A stretch of DNA of 64,000 nt from Aldehydirespirator sp965204415 (GCA_965204415.1 CBDBEL010000001.1:1178001-1242000); one strand, 5' to 3'; positions 24,327 to 33,727 are shown, counted from the stretch's first letter. Notes: a model not told the origin generated them from the letters alone. Numbers and translations are program-made.

Positions 24327-26042
24327 TCAGGCGGCGGGGTCGAGGCGGCAGTAGCAGGACGACTCGATCGGCACGTCGGCCCGGGCCATGGCCACGTCGA
24401 GGCGCTGCTTGATGTGGTTGGCCTCGACGGTCTCGCCCCGGCGGGTCAGGCACTCGTGCAGGCCGTGCAGGCTCCAGACGTTGTCGGGATGCCAGCACGC
24501 CCTGCGCAGCTGGCCGTCCAGGCCGAGGTCGGCCCGGTAGGCGGCCTCGGCCTCGGCGAGGCGGCCCTGCTCCATCAGCAGCGCCCCCAGGGCGTGGCGG
24601 GTGGGCTGCATCCAGCCCCACGGCTCGTCGTAGGGCAGGTTGTCGTCGAGCTCGACCGCCCGGCGGAGGTGCTCGAAGGCGGCGTCGTGGTCGCCCCGGC
24701 GGTACTCGATCTCGCCGGTCATCATGGCCTCGGCCACGGCCAGGATGTCGAGGCAGGTGTTGTTGAACAGCATACGGCTCTCGGGCACCCGGTCCCGGGC
24801 GGCCAGGAACGCCTCCCGCTCCTGCTCGGCCTCGGCCACCCGCCCGGTGGAGGCGTAGGCCACCGCCCGGGCGTAGCGCATCATGGCGGTGGTGACGCAG
24901 TAGAGCTCGGGGTCGTCCGGGAGGGGCTGGTCGAGGATCTCCTGCCACTTCCCGAAGCGGACCAGCACGTGCTGGTCGACCGGCACGAAGCCCTCCAGCC
25001 AGTCGGCCAGCGGCACATCGTCGGGGCCGAGGAGCCCGGCCGGCAAGGTTGCGACCATCTCGGCGGCGGCCTCGGCGGCCGGGCCGTACTGGCCCAGGAA
25101 CATCGCCCCGTACGCCTTGAAGTGGTAGTTGTGGCAGCGGTACAGGGTGTAGAAGTTCGCCGGGCCCTCCTGCTGCAGGTACCGGCGGTCGGCCACGACC
25201 GCTGCGTGGTTGCGGGCCACCACGTTCTGGTAGTGGCCGCAGAGCACGTCGATGTGGGTGGGCATGTGGACGAGGTGCCCGGCGTCGGGGATCAGGTCGA
25301 CCAGCGTGTCGCCGGCCTTCAGGGCCCGCTCGGGGTGCGGCGACATCTCCATCAGGTGGATGTACATGTGCAGCAGGCCGGGATGGCGGCCGGCGCCGTC
25401 GGCGTCGAGGTCGAGGTCGGCGAAGGCGGTCTCGAGGACCTCCACGGCCTCGACGGTGCCGGCGCCTTCGGCCGGTTCGCCGGTGACCAGGTCCCACAGC
25501 GCCCACGGGGTGCGGTTCATGACGGCCTCGGCGAACAGCGCGCCCACGTCGAGGTCGTCTCGGTGGGCCCGGTGGACGGCCCGCATGGCGTCGGCGTAGG
25601 CGTCGTTCCACGCCTCGAAGTCGTCGGGGCCCCAGGGTCCGCCGGAGCTGGAGGGGAAGCGCCGGGCCAAGGCGCCGATCAGGGCCTGCTCGACGTCGCT
25701 GACGGCGGCCGCGGCGGCCGCGTCCGCCGCCTCAGCCGCCGCCGCAATCGAGGACAGGGCAACGTCGATCGACTGGCGCAGGTCGTCGTCGTCGAAGTCC
25801 TCCCAGGGATTGTTGTAGTTGGGGCCGACGGCGTAGGCGATGCCCCAGTGGGCCATGGCGCAGCCGGGGTCGTGCTCCAGGGCCCGCTGGAAGCAGGCGA
25901 TGGCCTCGTCGTGGTTGAAGCCGTAGCACCACGCCATCCCCCGGTCGAACCAGCGTTGGGCCTCCGGATCGGAGGTGGTGACCGGCCAGGTGAACGATCC
26001 CAGGTCGTAGTAGGTGTCCCCGGATCCGTTGTCCCCCGCCAT
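24327..26042 (-). CDS. Tetratricopeptide-repeat protein
   Basis: A 571-residue cytoplasmic protein built of helical repeats. The start WFDRGMAWCYGFNHDEAIACFQRALEHDPGCAMAHWGIAYAVGPNYNNPW is characteristic of a widespread bacterial TPR family of unknown role. More repeats follow (HLRRAVELDDN, EQGRLAEAEAAYRADLGLD). It has no catalytic motif that I can see and probably acts as a scaffold. GGGAGGCTGAG precedes the ATG. Confidence 0.85.
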   Translation of the reverse strand: MAGDNGSGDTYYDLGSFTWPVTTSDPEAQRWFDRGMAWCYGFNHDEAIACFQRALEHDPGCAMAHWGIAYAVGPNYNNPWEDFDDDDLRQSIDVALSSIAAAAEAADAAAAAAVSDVEQALIGALARRFPSSSGGPWGPDDFEAWNDAYADAMRAVHRAHRDDLDVGALFAEAVMNRTPWALWDLVTGEPAEGAGTVEAVEVLETAFADLDLDADGAGRHPGLLHMYIHLMEMSPHPERALKAGDTLVDLIPDAGHLVHMPTHIDVLCGHYQNVVARNHAAVVADRRYLQQEGPANFYTLYRCHNYHFKAYGAMFLGQYGPAAEAAAEMVATLPAGLLGPDDVPLADWLEGFVPVDQHVLVRFGKWQEILDQPLPDDPELYCVTTAMMRYARAVAYASTGRVAEAEQEREAFLAARDRVPESRMLFNNTCLDILAVAEAMMTGEIEYRRGDHDAAFEHLRRAVELDDNLPYDEPWGWMQPTRHALGALLMEQGRLAEAEAAYRADLGLDGQLRRACWHPDNVWSLHGLHECLTRRGETVEANHIKQRLDVAMARADVPIESSCYCRLDPAA

Positions 26043-26114
26043 CTCAGCCTCCCGCCATCTGTCGTGAACCGCTCGGGCTAGCGAGCAAAGTACTACCTCG
26101 GCGGCCGATGGGCT

Positions 26115-27260
26115 TCAGAGTTGGGATGGGAGCTCGGCGAAGGGGACTACCTCGGCCTGGGGGGTCTCTATGTCGCCTTCGGGGAGCATAAAGCGCCAGT
26201 AGACGACGCCGAAGGGGCGGCCCTCGGTGTCGAGCCAGTTGGGCACACCGGGGTCGGCATGGGCGATGACCGCGGTGAAGCGGCCGTCGGCGTCGGCGAC
26301 GGTCTGGGCCCGGTTGAGCGAGACCGACCGGTTGGCGTAGTCGAAGGTCTGCAGGTGCCGGTTCCACAGGCACACGTTGCCGTAGCGGCACTGCGGCCAG
26401 CGGGCCCGGATCACGAGCGCCTCGTCGGGGCCGATCAGGAACGGGGCCATGGCGTAGGCGGCGTCGAAGGCGGCCAGGCCCAGGTCGCCGGGCTTGTCGG
26501 GCGGCGGGAACACGTTGGGCACCCGCGAGATCCACGAGCGGGGCTCGGCGCTGGCGTGCGGCGGGCGGTCCACGGTGAGCTCGCGCACCAGGCCGGCCAC
26601 CCGCCGGATGCCGGCGGCCACCGAGGCGTCCGACGGGCGGGGCGGCGGGGCGGTGACCGGGTTGCCGCCGGCGTCGATCACCTCGATGCGCATCTCGGGG
26701 ACCCGGCCGGGGTCGGCCGCCGCGTAGGTGGGGTCCTCGAAGTAGTGGCGGGTGCTGATCGATCCGGCGCCGTCGGGCAGCCCCAGCCAGTTGCGGGGGC
26801 GGGGCTCGCCGCCGATGAGGATCTCGAAGCGCCCGTCGGCGTCTGTGTCGAAGGACTCGTCGTTGAGCACGCCCACCGTCTGGTTGTCCATCGACCCCCA
26901 GGCCTCGCCGGACTCGACGGTGATCGACACGTAGGTGGCGCCCTTGATCTCGCCGGTCACCCGGTAGGCGTGGTCGGCGGACACGGGGGCGTCGAAGTAG
27001 ACGGCGTCGGGGTTGTCGCCCAGCACCTTGCGGTCGGGGCTGACGATGCGATGGAACCTCGGGGCGGCCGGGTCGCGCTCCAACAGGCCGACCAGGCCCC
27101 ACTGGAGGTAGTGCATGACGGCCCGGTGGGCGCCGAAGACGTCCTCGTCGCTGTGCAGGTTCCACTCGGGCGACACCCAGCGCTGGTCGACCTCGCCGAG
27201 CAGGTCGATCAGCTCGTGCAGCGCCCGCCGGGACTCAGTCTCCTTCGGTTGGTCGCTCAC
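26115..27260 (-). CDS. DUF1214-like conserved hypothetical protein
   Basis: A 381-residue protein. The C-terminal segment (ANRSVSLNRAQTVADADGRF, then VPNWLDTEGRPFGVVYWRFMLPEG) resembles DUF1214 domains, with the NWLDT-G motif. The N-terminal part is helical (RALHELIDLLGEVDQRWV). Function is unknown; such genes are often beside sulfotransferase genes, as here. GTG 27260 with GGGGGAG upstream is the likely start; the frame continues to 27392 through two copies of the 72-bp repeat (LGWILGVQYPFGRQF), which would add a repeat-coded N-terminus. Confidence 0.75.
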   Translation of the reverse strand: MSDQPKETESRRALHELIDLLGEVDQRWVSPEWNLHSDEDVFGAHRAVMHYLQWGLVGLLERDPAAPRFHRIVSPDRKVLGDNPDAVYFDAPVSADHAYRVTGEIKGATYVSITVESGEAWGSMDNQTVGVLNDESFDTDADGRFEILIGGEPRPRNWLGLPDGAGSISTRHYFEDPTYAAADPGRVPEMRIEVIDAGGNPVTAPPPRPSDASVAAGIRRVAGLVRELTVDRPPHASAEPRSWISRVPNVFPPPDKPGDLGLAAFDAAYAMAPFLIGPDEALVIRARWPQCRYGNVCLWNRHLQTFDYANRSVSLNRAQTVADADGRFTAVIAHADPGVPNWLDTEGRPFGVVYWRFMLPEGDIETPQAEVVPFAELPSQL

Positions 27261-27273
27261 CGGCCGCTCCCCC

Positions 27274-27398
27274 CGAAATTGGCGACCGAATGGGTACTGG
27301 ACACCCAAAATCCACCCCAATTTCGGAGGCGGCCCCGGCTCCCACCGAAATTGGCGACCGAATGGGTACTGGACACCCAAAATCCACCCCAATTTCGG
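27274..27398. repeat. Tandem pair of the dispersed 52-bp palindrome (72-bp period), inverted
   Basis: CGAAATTGGCGACCGAATGG...CCACCCCAATTTCGG is present at 27274-27326 and 27346-27398, exactly 72 bp apart. It is the reverse complement of the pair at 11379-11504. Confidence 0.92.
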
Positions 27399-27433
27399 AG
27401 GCAGGGGGGCGGGGTCGGCCGAGGACGGGCTGG

Positions 27434-28912
27434 TCAGCCTTCATGGGCTACTCCGTAGTGGTCGATGTAGGGGGCCAGGGACGACCGCAGCCCGTCGGCG
27501 GTGAAGCCCCAGTCCTCGGGCTGGTAGCGGTGGACCCCGAACTTGCCCTTGGGCTTGTGGGCCAGGTAGTCGAGCACGGCGTCGGCGTGGTCGTCGGTGA
27601 AGTCGCGGCCCATGCGCTCGTAGGCGGCCCGCAGGGTGGCCACCGGGTCGCTCATCAACTCGGTGAAATGCACGTCCACGAAACGCTCGGCCGGCACCAT
27701 GCCCGAGGCCCGCACGTCGATCGAACCGTTGAGCCCGGCCGCGAAGACGGCCAGGATGACCTCGGCCATGCGGTCCACATCCACGTGGTCGGTGCGCAGC
27801 CACTGGACCATGGCGGTGGTGCTCACGGTGGAGGGCATGGTCTTGGCCGGGTCGCGGTGGGTCTGCACCACCCAGGCGTCGCCGAACTCGGCGTACAGCA
27901 GCGGCAGCAGCATGAGATGGCCGGGCGTCTTGAGCAGCCACTGGGTGGGTCCGGCACCGTGCTGGAGGGCCTGGAGGAACTGCCGCTCGTAGCTGTAGTT
28001 GACGGCCGGGTCGGGCAGCCAGGCGTCCACGGAGGCGACCATGCTCCAATGAAAGCCGCAGAAGCTGCCCTGGGTGAGGGTGACGCACTCGACCGGCAGG
28101 TCGGAGCGCAGCTCGTGGACGGCCTTGAACTCAGGCTGGACATCGGCCCAGAACTCCTGCTCGCACTCGCTCAGCACCAACGGCTCGGGCAGGACGACGC
28201 CACCGGACTCGGGCAGAGCACCGCCACCTGACTCGGGCAGAACACCGCCACCGGACCCGGACAGAACACCGCCACCTGACCCGGACAGAGCGACGCCACC
28301 GGACCCAGACAGGACGCCGCCACCGGGCCCAGACAGGCCGACGCCACCTGACTCGGGCAGAACACCACCACCGGACCCCGGCAGGACACCGCCACCGGAC
28401 CCGGACAGCGCACCGCCACCTGACTCGGGCAGGGCGACGGGGTGCAGGGCCTCGGCCGCGGTAGGGGCCCGCAGGGCGGGGTCGAGGGCCAGCAGCTCGA
28501 ACAGGATGGTCGTGCCCGACCGGGCCGGACCGGTGACGATCACCGGCGCGGTCACCGGCTGGTCGCGGATCGACGGAGCCCGGTCGATGGCCGCAGTGAG
28601 CAGCAGCCGGGTGCGCAGCGAGCGCAGCAGCTCCTGCTTGGTCATCAGCCGCCCGACCACGTGCATCCCGGAGCCGTCGATCGCGCCGGCCAGCGCCTCG
28701 AAGCGCTCCTGCCAGCGAGGGTCGCCCAGATCGCCGGCGGGCAGGCCCCGGAGGGCGATCGCCGCGGTGTCGAGCATGTCGGCGGCGTCGATCGGGACCA
28801 GGTCCCGGGCGTGGCCCCCGACGGAGTCGGCCATCAGGTTGACGCGCCGCACCCAGTCGGGCCGCACCAGTCGGGCCGTCATCGGTGCCAGTGCAGGAGG
28901 CGGCTGCGCCAT
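27434..28912 (-). CDS. Sulfotransferase-family protein with a repeat-coded insertion
   Basis: A 492-residue protein. The PAPS-binding loop TGPARSGTTIL lies in the first half and the PAPS 3-phosphate region (WLLKTPGHLMLLPLLYAEFGDAWVVQTHRDP) in the second. Between ALHPVALPE and PLVLSECEQEFW lies an insertion of about ten 8-residue units (SGSGGGVL, PESGGGAL and variants) coded by 24-bp repeats at 28190-28437. The insertion is absent from normal relatives and is probably a flexible surface loop. The target molecule is unknown. I chose ATG 28912 over a TTG further up. Confidence 0.83.
   Translation of the reverse strand: MAQPPPALAPMTARLVRPDWVRRVNLMADSVGGHARDLVPIDAADMLDTAAIALRGLPAGDLGDPRWQERFEALAGAIDGSGMHVVGRLMTKQELLRSLRTRLLLTAAIDRAPSIRDQPVTAPVIVTGPARSGTTILFELLALDPALRAPTAAEALHPVALPESGGGALSGSGGGVLPGSGGGVLPESGGVGLSGPGGGVLSGSGGVALSGSGGGVLSGSGGGVLPESGGGALPESGGVVLPEPLVLSECEQEFWADVQPEFKAVHELRSDLPVECVTLTQGSFCGFHWSMVASVDAWLPDPAVNYSYERQFLQALQHGAGPTQWLLKTPGHLMLLPLLYAEFGDAWVVQTHRDPAKTMPSTVSTTAMVQWLRTDHVDVDRMAEVILAVFAAGLNGSIDVRASGMVPAERFVDVHFTELMSDPVATLRAAYERMGRDFTDDHADAVLDYLAHKPKGKFGVHRYQPEDWGFTADGLRSSLAPYIDHYGVAHEG
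28190..28437. repeat. 24-bp in-frame repeat array inside the sulfotransferase gene
   Basis: About ten units of the type CACCGCCACCTGACTCGGGC or CACCGCCACCGGACCCGGAC, each 24 bp, keep the reading frame and code for P/S-x-S-G-G-G-x-L octapeptides. Confidence 0.9.
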
Positions 28913-29005
28913 ACGAGCCGTCAAGCTATCAGGGCGCTGGGTCAGGAACGGCGGCTAGAACGTACGTTGTGAGTCTGGTCTGGGTGGACTGCCTCGAGGT
29001 GAGCG

Positions 29006-29902
29006 TTGACCGGGCCTGATCCGGACGGGGGTCGGGGGCCGACCTGGGGGGTGGCGTCGGTCGCGTTGGCGGTGTCGCTGATCGGCACCATCGGGACCGC
29101 GGCCGAACTGGGCGCAGATCCGCTGAGCGGGTTCGCCACCGGGGCGTGGCGGGGCGTGATCGGGGCGACCGGCCTGTTGGTGCTGTCGACCCTGCGGGGG
29201 CAGGCGCCGTGGCGCTACCGGCTGCCGGTTCGCTGGGTGGCGCTGGGGGCGTTCGGGGTCGCCGTCAGCCAGATGCTGTTCTTCGAGGCCATGGCCCGCA
29301 CCGGGGTGGCGGTCGGGACTCTGGTGGGCATCGGTGTCGGCCCGTTGATGGCCGGACTGATCGACTGGATGGCGTACCGTCGTCGCCCGGACGGGCGCTG
29401 GCTGATCGGGGTGGCTCTGGCGCTGGCCGGGGTGGCTCTGCTGTCGGGCGGGGCCACCGACGTCGTGTTGAGCGGGGTGATCCTCGCGGCGGTGGCGGGC
29501 TGCGGGATCCCGTGCCAGGGCTTCGCCATGCAGCAGCTGTCAACGGACCGTCCGCTGATCACAACTGTGGCGACCGTCATGGCCGCGGGGTCGGTGGTGA
29601 TGCTGCCCACCGCGCTGGGCTCGTGGAGCGACGCCGTCGACTCGGTCGAGTCGGCCTCAACGGTGCTGTACCTGGGGCTGGTGACGGTGACCCTGGCCCA
29701 CTCGCTGTGGGGCGCGGGTCTCAAGCGCCTCAGCCTGAGCGTGGCGGTGGTGGTGGGGATGCTGGAGCCGGCGGTGGCCGCCACGCTGGCCATGACCGTG
29801 CTCTCGGAGCCGGCCACGGCGGCGCTCATCATCGGGATCTGCCTGGTGATCGCCGGCGTAGCGGTCACGTCCCTCAGCAGGACCGCCGCCCGCCACAGCT
29901 AG
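29006..29902 (+). CDS. EamA/DMT-superfamily transporter
   Basis: A 298-residue membrane protein with about ten hydrophobic helices in two EamA halves (about residues 15-145 and 150-290). Features such as GVAVGTLVGIGVGPLMAGLIDW and LSVAVVVGMLEPAVAATLAMTVLSE (the second-half glutamate-proline motif) fit metabolite exporters of the drug/metabolite family. The substrate is unknown. A TTG at 29006 is the best start of the open frame. Confidence 0.87.
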   Translation: MTGPDPDGGRGPTWGVASVALAVSLIGTIGTAAELGADPLSGFATGAWRGVIGATGLLVLSTLRGQAPWRYRLPVRWVALGAFGVAVSQMLFFEAMARTGVAVGTLVGIGVGPLMAGLIDWMAYRRRPDGRWLIGVALALAGVALLSGGATDVVLSGVILAAVAGCGIPCQGFAMQQLSTDRPLITTVATVMAAGSVVMLPTALGSWSDAVDSVESASTVLYLGLVTVTLAHSLWGAGLKRLSLSVAVVVGMLEPAVAATLAMTVLSEPATAALIIGICLVIAGVAVTSLSRTAARHS

Positions 29903-30058
29903 CAGGCGGCTCAAGGTCTCACGCCGGCGGCTGGACAGCGGTGAGTCGTTCCGGTTCCCTGAGGAACTAGCGCCGGCGGCCCAGGACTCCAACGCAAGAC
30001 TGATCGGCGCTCTGAGCCGGTACTGCCGCAAGTAGGCGCCGTTCGTTGAACGCAGCGT

Positions 30059-31342
30059 CTAGGGACCGAGGGTGGCGTGGGCGACGCGGTATGTCGGGGT
30101 TGTGTTGGCGCGGCTCTCGGCCAGGACCTCGACGGTGCCGAAGACTTCACTGATCCGGTCTCTGAGGTCCACTGCTGAGGCGGTCACCACGATCAGCTCG
30201 CCGCCGGGCCGCAGCACGCCGGCGGACTCCTCGATGAGGCGGCGCAGGGTCGATCTGGGGACGTGGGTGGGGAGGTGGCTGAGCACCGCGTCGAAGCGCC
30301 GGCCGGCCAGCGCCGAGAGACCGTCGCTAACGCAGGCCTCGCACCGGCCGTCGAGGCTGTTGAGCCCGGCGTTGGTGCGGGCCGCGCTCACCGCGACCGG
30401 GTCGATGTCGGCCATCACCACCCGGACCTGCGGCCATCGTGAGGCCACCGCGATCCCGATGGGGCCGTAGCCGCATCCCAGGTCGAGGACGTCGCGCCAC
30501 TGGTGGCCGGGGGGCAGGGCCTCGATCAGGAGACGGGTCCCGTCGTCGATGCGGCTCTTGGAGAACAGCCCGGCCCCGGTGGTGAAGCGCAGGACCTGGC
30601 CGAGCAGGACAGCCTCGACGGTCGGGGCGGCCGCGGCGGTATCGGCGGTGGCCCGCACCTCGGGGCCTCGCACGGCCCGCAGGACCACCGCGGCCCGGCT
30701 GCGATGGGCCACCTCGGCGGTCCCGAACATGGCTTCGAGGGTGTTGAGTTGGCGAGCCGACCCCAGCCGGCGGGCGGTCAACACCAGCAGCACGGCCCCC
30801 TCTCGCAGATGATCGGCGAGCTCGAGGAGCTCGGCTGCGATCCGGGCCTGACCGACATGGGAGGCGACCTCCATGACCGCCAAGTCGGCCCCCACCTCCG
30901 GGCCGGCCCCGACCGCCGGGCCAGACCCCACCGCCGGGACGGACGCGGTAACCGGGCCAGACCCCACCGCCGGGACGGACGCGGCAGCCGGCTCAGTCCC
31001 CACCTCCGGGACGGACGCGGCAGCCGGCTCAGTCCCCACCTCCGGGCCAGACCCCACCGCCGGCTCAGTCCCCACCTCCGGGCCAGACCCCACCGCCGGC
31101 TCAGTCCCCACCTCCGGGCCGGCCGCGGCAGCCGGGCCAGACCCGGTAGCCGGGGCGGCCCCTACCGCCGGACCGGCCCCGACCGCGCCGGGGCCGTCGG
31201 AGATGTCGGCGAGGTCGTGGATGGTTGCCTCCGGCAGCAGGCCGGCCAGGCGCTGGCGGGTGCTGGCAGCCACCCCGTGCACGACCACCGTGCGGGCCCC
31301 GGCGGGAAGGAACTGTGCGAGGTCAACGAACGCCTGCGACAT
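30059..31342 (-). CDS. RsmC-like class I SAM methyltransferase with a repeat insertion
   Basis: A 427-residue protein. The C-terminal domain has the SAM motif DVLDLGCGYGPIGIAVASRWP, an acidic D (MADIDPVAVSAARTNA) and the RsmC/RlmG region before it (TGAGLFSKSRIDDGTRLLIEALP). RsmC enzymes methylate 16S rRNA guanine through an N-P-P-[FY/H] motif; here the site reads SHLPTH, so activity is doubtful. The N-terminal domain is interrupted by about 100 residues of 12-residue repeats (VGTEPAVGSGPE and variants). ATG 31342 is chosen as start; the frame upstream is open but lacks conserved sequence. Confidence 0.78.
   Translation of the reverse strand: MSQAFVDLAQFLPAGARTVVVHGVAASTRQRLAGLLPEATIHDLADISDGPGAVGAGPAVGAAPATGSGPAAAAGPEVGTEPAVGSGPEVGTEPAVGSGPEVGTEPAAASVPEVGTEPAAASVPAVGSGPVTASVPAVGSGPAVGAGPEVGADLAVMEVASHVGQARIAAELLELADHLREGAVLLVLTARRLGSARQLNTLEAMFGTAEVAHRSRAAVVLRAVRGPEVRATADTAAAAPTVEAVLLGQVLRFTTGAGLFSKSRIDDGTRLLIEALPPGHQWRDVLDLGCGYGPIGIAVASRWPQVRVVMADIDPVAVSAARTNAGLNSLDGRCEACVSDGLSALAGRRFDAVLSHLPTHVPRSTLRRLIEESAGVLRPGGELIVVTASAVDLRDRISEVFGTVEVLAESRANTTPTYRVAHATLGP
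30885..31190. repeat. 36-bp in-frame repeat array inside the methyltransferase gene
   Basis: GCTCAGTCCCCACCTCCGGG recurs at 30991, 31027, 31063 and 31099, exactly 36 bp apart, flanked by more degenerate units. Confidence 0.9.
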
Positions 31343-31504
31343 CGGCAACCGCGGCGATCCTACCGGGCACGGCTCGGGCACCGGGTCGGGGCGGGCGATG
31401 TATGGTGGCGGCCGTTCCCGGCGGGCGGCATCCAACCGGCGCCGGCCGGCCGGTCCCAGCTTGTCGGCACCCGTGTGCCGGCACCCGAACTAGGAGGTTC
31501 GATC

Positions 31505-32086
31505 CTGCCCTCTCCACTGCGCCAAGAACTGCTCAGAATCCTCAAGGAACGGGGCTACCGCCGCCTCGACACGCCGATCAGGCTCGCGTCGGGGGCGTTG
31601 TCGTCGGATTTCATCGACGGCAAGGAGGCTCTGGCCGAGTGGCGCCATCTGCGCCTGGCCTGCGAGGCCATCGTCGAGACCGTCACCGACAACGGCCACA
31701 GCTTCGACGCCGTGGGCGGGCTCACCATGGGGGCCGACGCCCTGGCCGTGGGCATCGCCGCGGTCAGCGACTGCCGGTGGTTCTTCGTGCGCAAGGAGGC
31801 CAAGCAGCGGGGCACCCGGCGATGGGTGGAGGGCGCCCAGATCGGCCCCGGCGACCGGATCCTGCTGGTGGACGACGTGGTGACCACCGGCGGGTCGATC
31901 TTCAAGGCGCTCGACATCGTCAACGAGACCGGAGCCACCACGGTGGCCGCGGTCACGCTGGTGGACCGCAGCGGCCTCGCCGGACCCCAGTTCGAGCAGC
32001 GAGGCATCAGCTACTACCCGATGACCACCTACGAGTCGCTAGGGATCGAGCCGGTCACACCAGCCACCGCCACCGCAGCCAGCTAG
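31505..32086 (+). CDS. pyrE: Orotate phosphoribosyltransferase
   Basis: A protein of about 193 residues in the type I phosphoribosyltransferase fold. The PRPP-binding motif ILLVDDVVTTGGSI, the flexible loop KEAKQRGTRR and GGLTMGADALAVGIA are the PyrE signature. It makes orotidine monophosphate from orotate and PRPP in pyrimidine synthesis. No ATG, GTG or TTG lies at the right distance from the perfect AGGAGG at 31492-31497; a CTG at 31505, seven bases behind it, gives the normal N-terminus (PSPLRQELLRILKERGY). The alternative is GTG 31475. Confidence 0.9.
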   Translation: MPSPLRQELLRILKERGYRRLDTPIRLASGALSSDFIDGKEALAEWRHLRLACEAIVETVTDNGHSFDAVGGLTMGADALAVGIAAVSDCRWFFVRKEAKQRGTRRWVEGAQIGPGDRILLVDDVVTTGGSIFKALDIVNETGATTVAAVTLVDRSGLAGPQFEQRGISYYPMTTYESLGIEPVTPATATAAS

Positions 32087-32500
32087 GAGTGTGATGAGCA
32101 AGTGCCAGGCTCCCGATTGCGCGGTCACAACACCGCGGGTCAGGGGCTTGCGTGCCGCGCGAAATCGGAATTGGCAACCCCCGAATAGAGGGCAGATCGA
32201 TCGATCCTCAGGGTGTCACAAGACAAGGAGAAACCAACCTGGAGCGTTCCTCTGCAAGATGTCGCAGCAGGCTCGCCCGACTGCGAGCTATGGAAAAATA
32301 TACACTAATGTCTTGCACGATAATTCGTCAATGCCACACTGTATTGATTGAGAAATAGCTGTTATTTCTGAAACAGGGGGTGCGCAAAAGTGGCTTCCGA
32401 AAGGCAGACAACGGGCGGGATGCCCTCCCTTTGTCCCCCAAGCAGACACTCCCGGACTTTCGAATAGAGCAGAGAGCAGCACCGCTTCAGGGGTTCAGGG
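32087..32500. other. Gene-free, less GC-rich stretch before the integrase
   Basis: No convincing gene lies here. Part of it (about 32280-32390) is clearly AT-richer than its surroundings (GGAAAAATATACACTAATG and ATTGATTGAGAAATAGCTG), as expected for acquired DNA or an attachment region. I could not find a tRNA gene or a direct repeat that would define an attachment core. Confidence 0.5.
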
Positions 32501-33727
32501 ATGGGGAAGCTCACCGCAGCCGGCGTTCGGGGGATCAACACGCCGGGCAAGTACTACGACCAGCACGGCCTCATCCTGCGAGTGGCGCCCGGAGGGTCCA
32601 AGCAGTGGGTGTGGCGGGGCACGGTCCGGGGCCGGCGCCGGGATCTCGGGCTGGGGTCGGTGACCTACAGGTCGCTGGCCGAGGCCCGCGACCTGGCCTA
32701 CGAGTACCGCAAGATCGCCCGGGACGGAGGCGACCCCACTCTGACCCGTCCTGGGAGTTCGGTGCCCACCTTCGCCGAGGCCTCCGAGCTCGTCATCCGG
32801 GCGCATCGCGGGGGCTGGAAGGACGGCGGCCGGTCCGAGTCCAACTGGCGATCCTCGCTGCAGCGCTACGCCTACCCCCAGATCGGCGCGGTGTCCGTCG
32901 ACGCGGTCACCACCGCCGACCTGGTGCGCATCCTGATCCCGATCTGGCACACCAAGCGTGAGACCGCCCGGAAGGTCAAGACCCGTGTGGGCGTGGTCAT
33001 GCGCTGGGCCATCGCCGAGGGCCACCGCCTCGACGACCCCGCCGGCCCGCCGCTGGCCGCGGCGCTGCCCCGCTACAACGGCTCCCCGACCCAGCACTTC
33101 GCCAGCCTGCCCCACAGCGAGCTCGCTGAGGTGTTCGCCAGGCTCGACTCCTCACCGGACGTGTGGCGCCCGACGATGGCCTGCCTGTGGTTCGTGGCCG
33201 CCACCGTCACTCGCAGCGCCGAAGCCAGGCTGGCCACCTGGGAGGAGATCGACCTCGACACCAGGACCTGGACGGTGCCCGGTGGGCGCACCAAGACCGG
33301 CCGGCAGCACGTGGTGCCGCTCTCGCCGGTGGCGATGGCCGCGCTCGACGAGACCCGCGGCTACGCCAACCGCACGGGGTTCGTGTTCCCGTCGCCGAAG
33401 GGCAGGACCTTGACCAGCGGCTCGCTGAGCCGGTTCACCCGCCTGGAGGGCTTCACGCCCCACGGTCTGCGGGCTTCGTTCCGGACCTGGTGCGCCGAGA
33501 CCGGCGTGCGCCACGAGGTCGCCGAGGCCGCGCTGGCCCACACGGCCGGAGCGGTGGAGCGGGCCTACCAGCGATCCGATCTGCTCGCCGCCCGCCGCGA
33601 GGTCATGGACGACTGGGCGAAGGTCCTCGTCTCGGCCGCACCCGGCCCGAGACTGCAGAACACCGGCTCGCCAACAACCTCTATGGGGGACAAATCAAGG
33701 GCAAGCGGCCCAACAGCGGAGACCTGA
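32501..33727 (+). CDS. Tyrosine recombinase/phage-type integrase
   Basis: A 408-residue integrase. The N-terminal DUF4102-like arm-binding domain (residues 1-85) is followed by the core-binding domain and the catalytic domain with R238 (TVTRSAEAR), K265 (GRTKTGRQH), H321 and R324 (HGLRASF), H347 (AHTAG) and nucleophile Y356 (ERAYQRS). This is the P4-like family that normally moves genomic islands. Its stop is 42 bp before the shared 5-prime box of the first SLH cassette. It may have carried the island in, or it may act on the SLH repeats; the second idea is speculative. Confidence 0.9.
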   Translation: MGKLTAAGVRGINTPGKYYDQHGLILRVAPGGSKQWVWRGTVRGRRRDLGLGSVTYRSLAEARDLAYEYRKIARDGGDPTLTRPGSSVPTFAEASELVIRAHRGGWKDGGRSESNWRSSLQRYAYPQIGAVSVDAVTTADLVRILIPIWHTKRETARKVKTRVGVVMRWAIAEGHRLDDPAGPPLAAALPRYNGSPTQHFASLPHSELAEVFARLDSSPDVWRPTMACLWFVAATVTRSAEARLATWEEIDLDTRTWTVPGGRTKTGRQHVVPLSPVAMAALDETRGYANRTGFVFPSPKGRTLTSGSLSRFTRLEGFTPHGLRASFRTWCAETGVRHEVAEAALAHTAGAVERAYQRSDLLAARREVMDDWAKVLVSAAPGPRLQNTGSPTTSMGDKSRASGPTAET

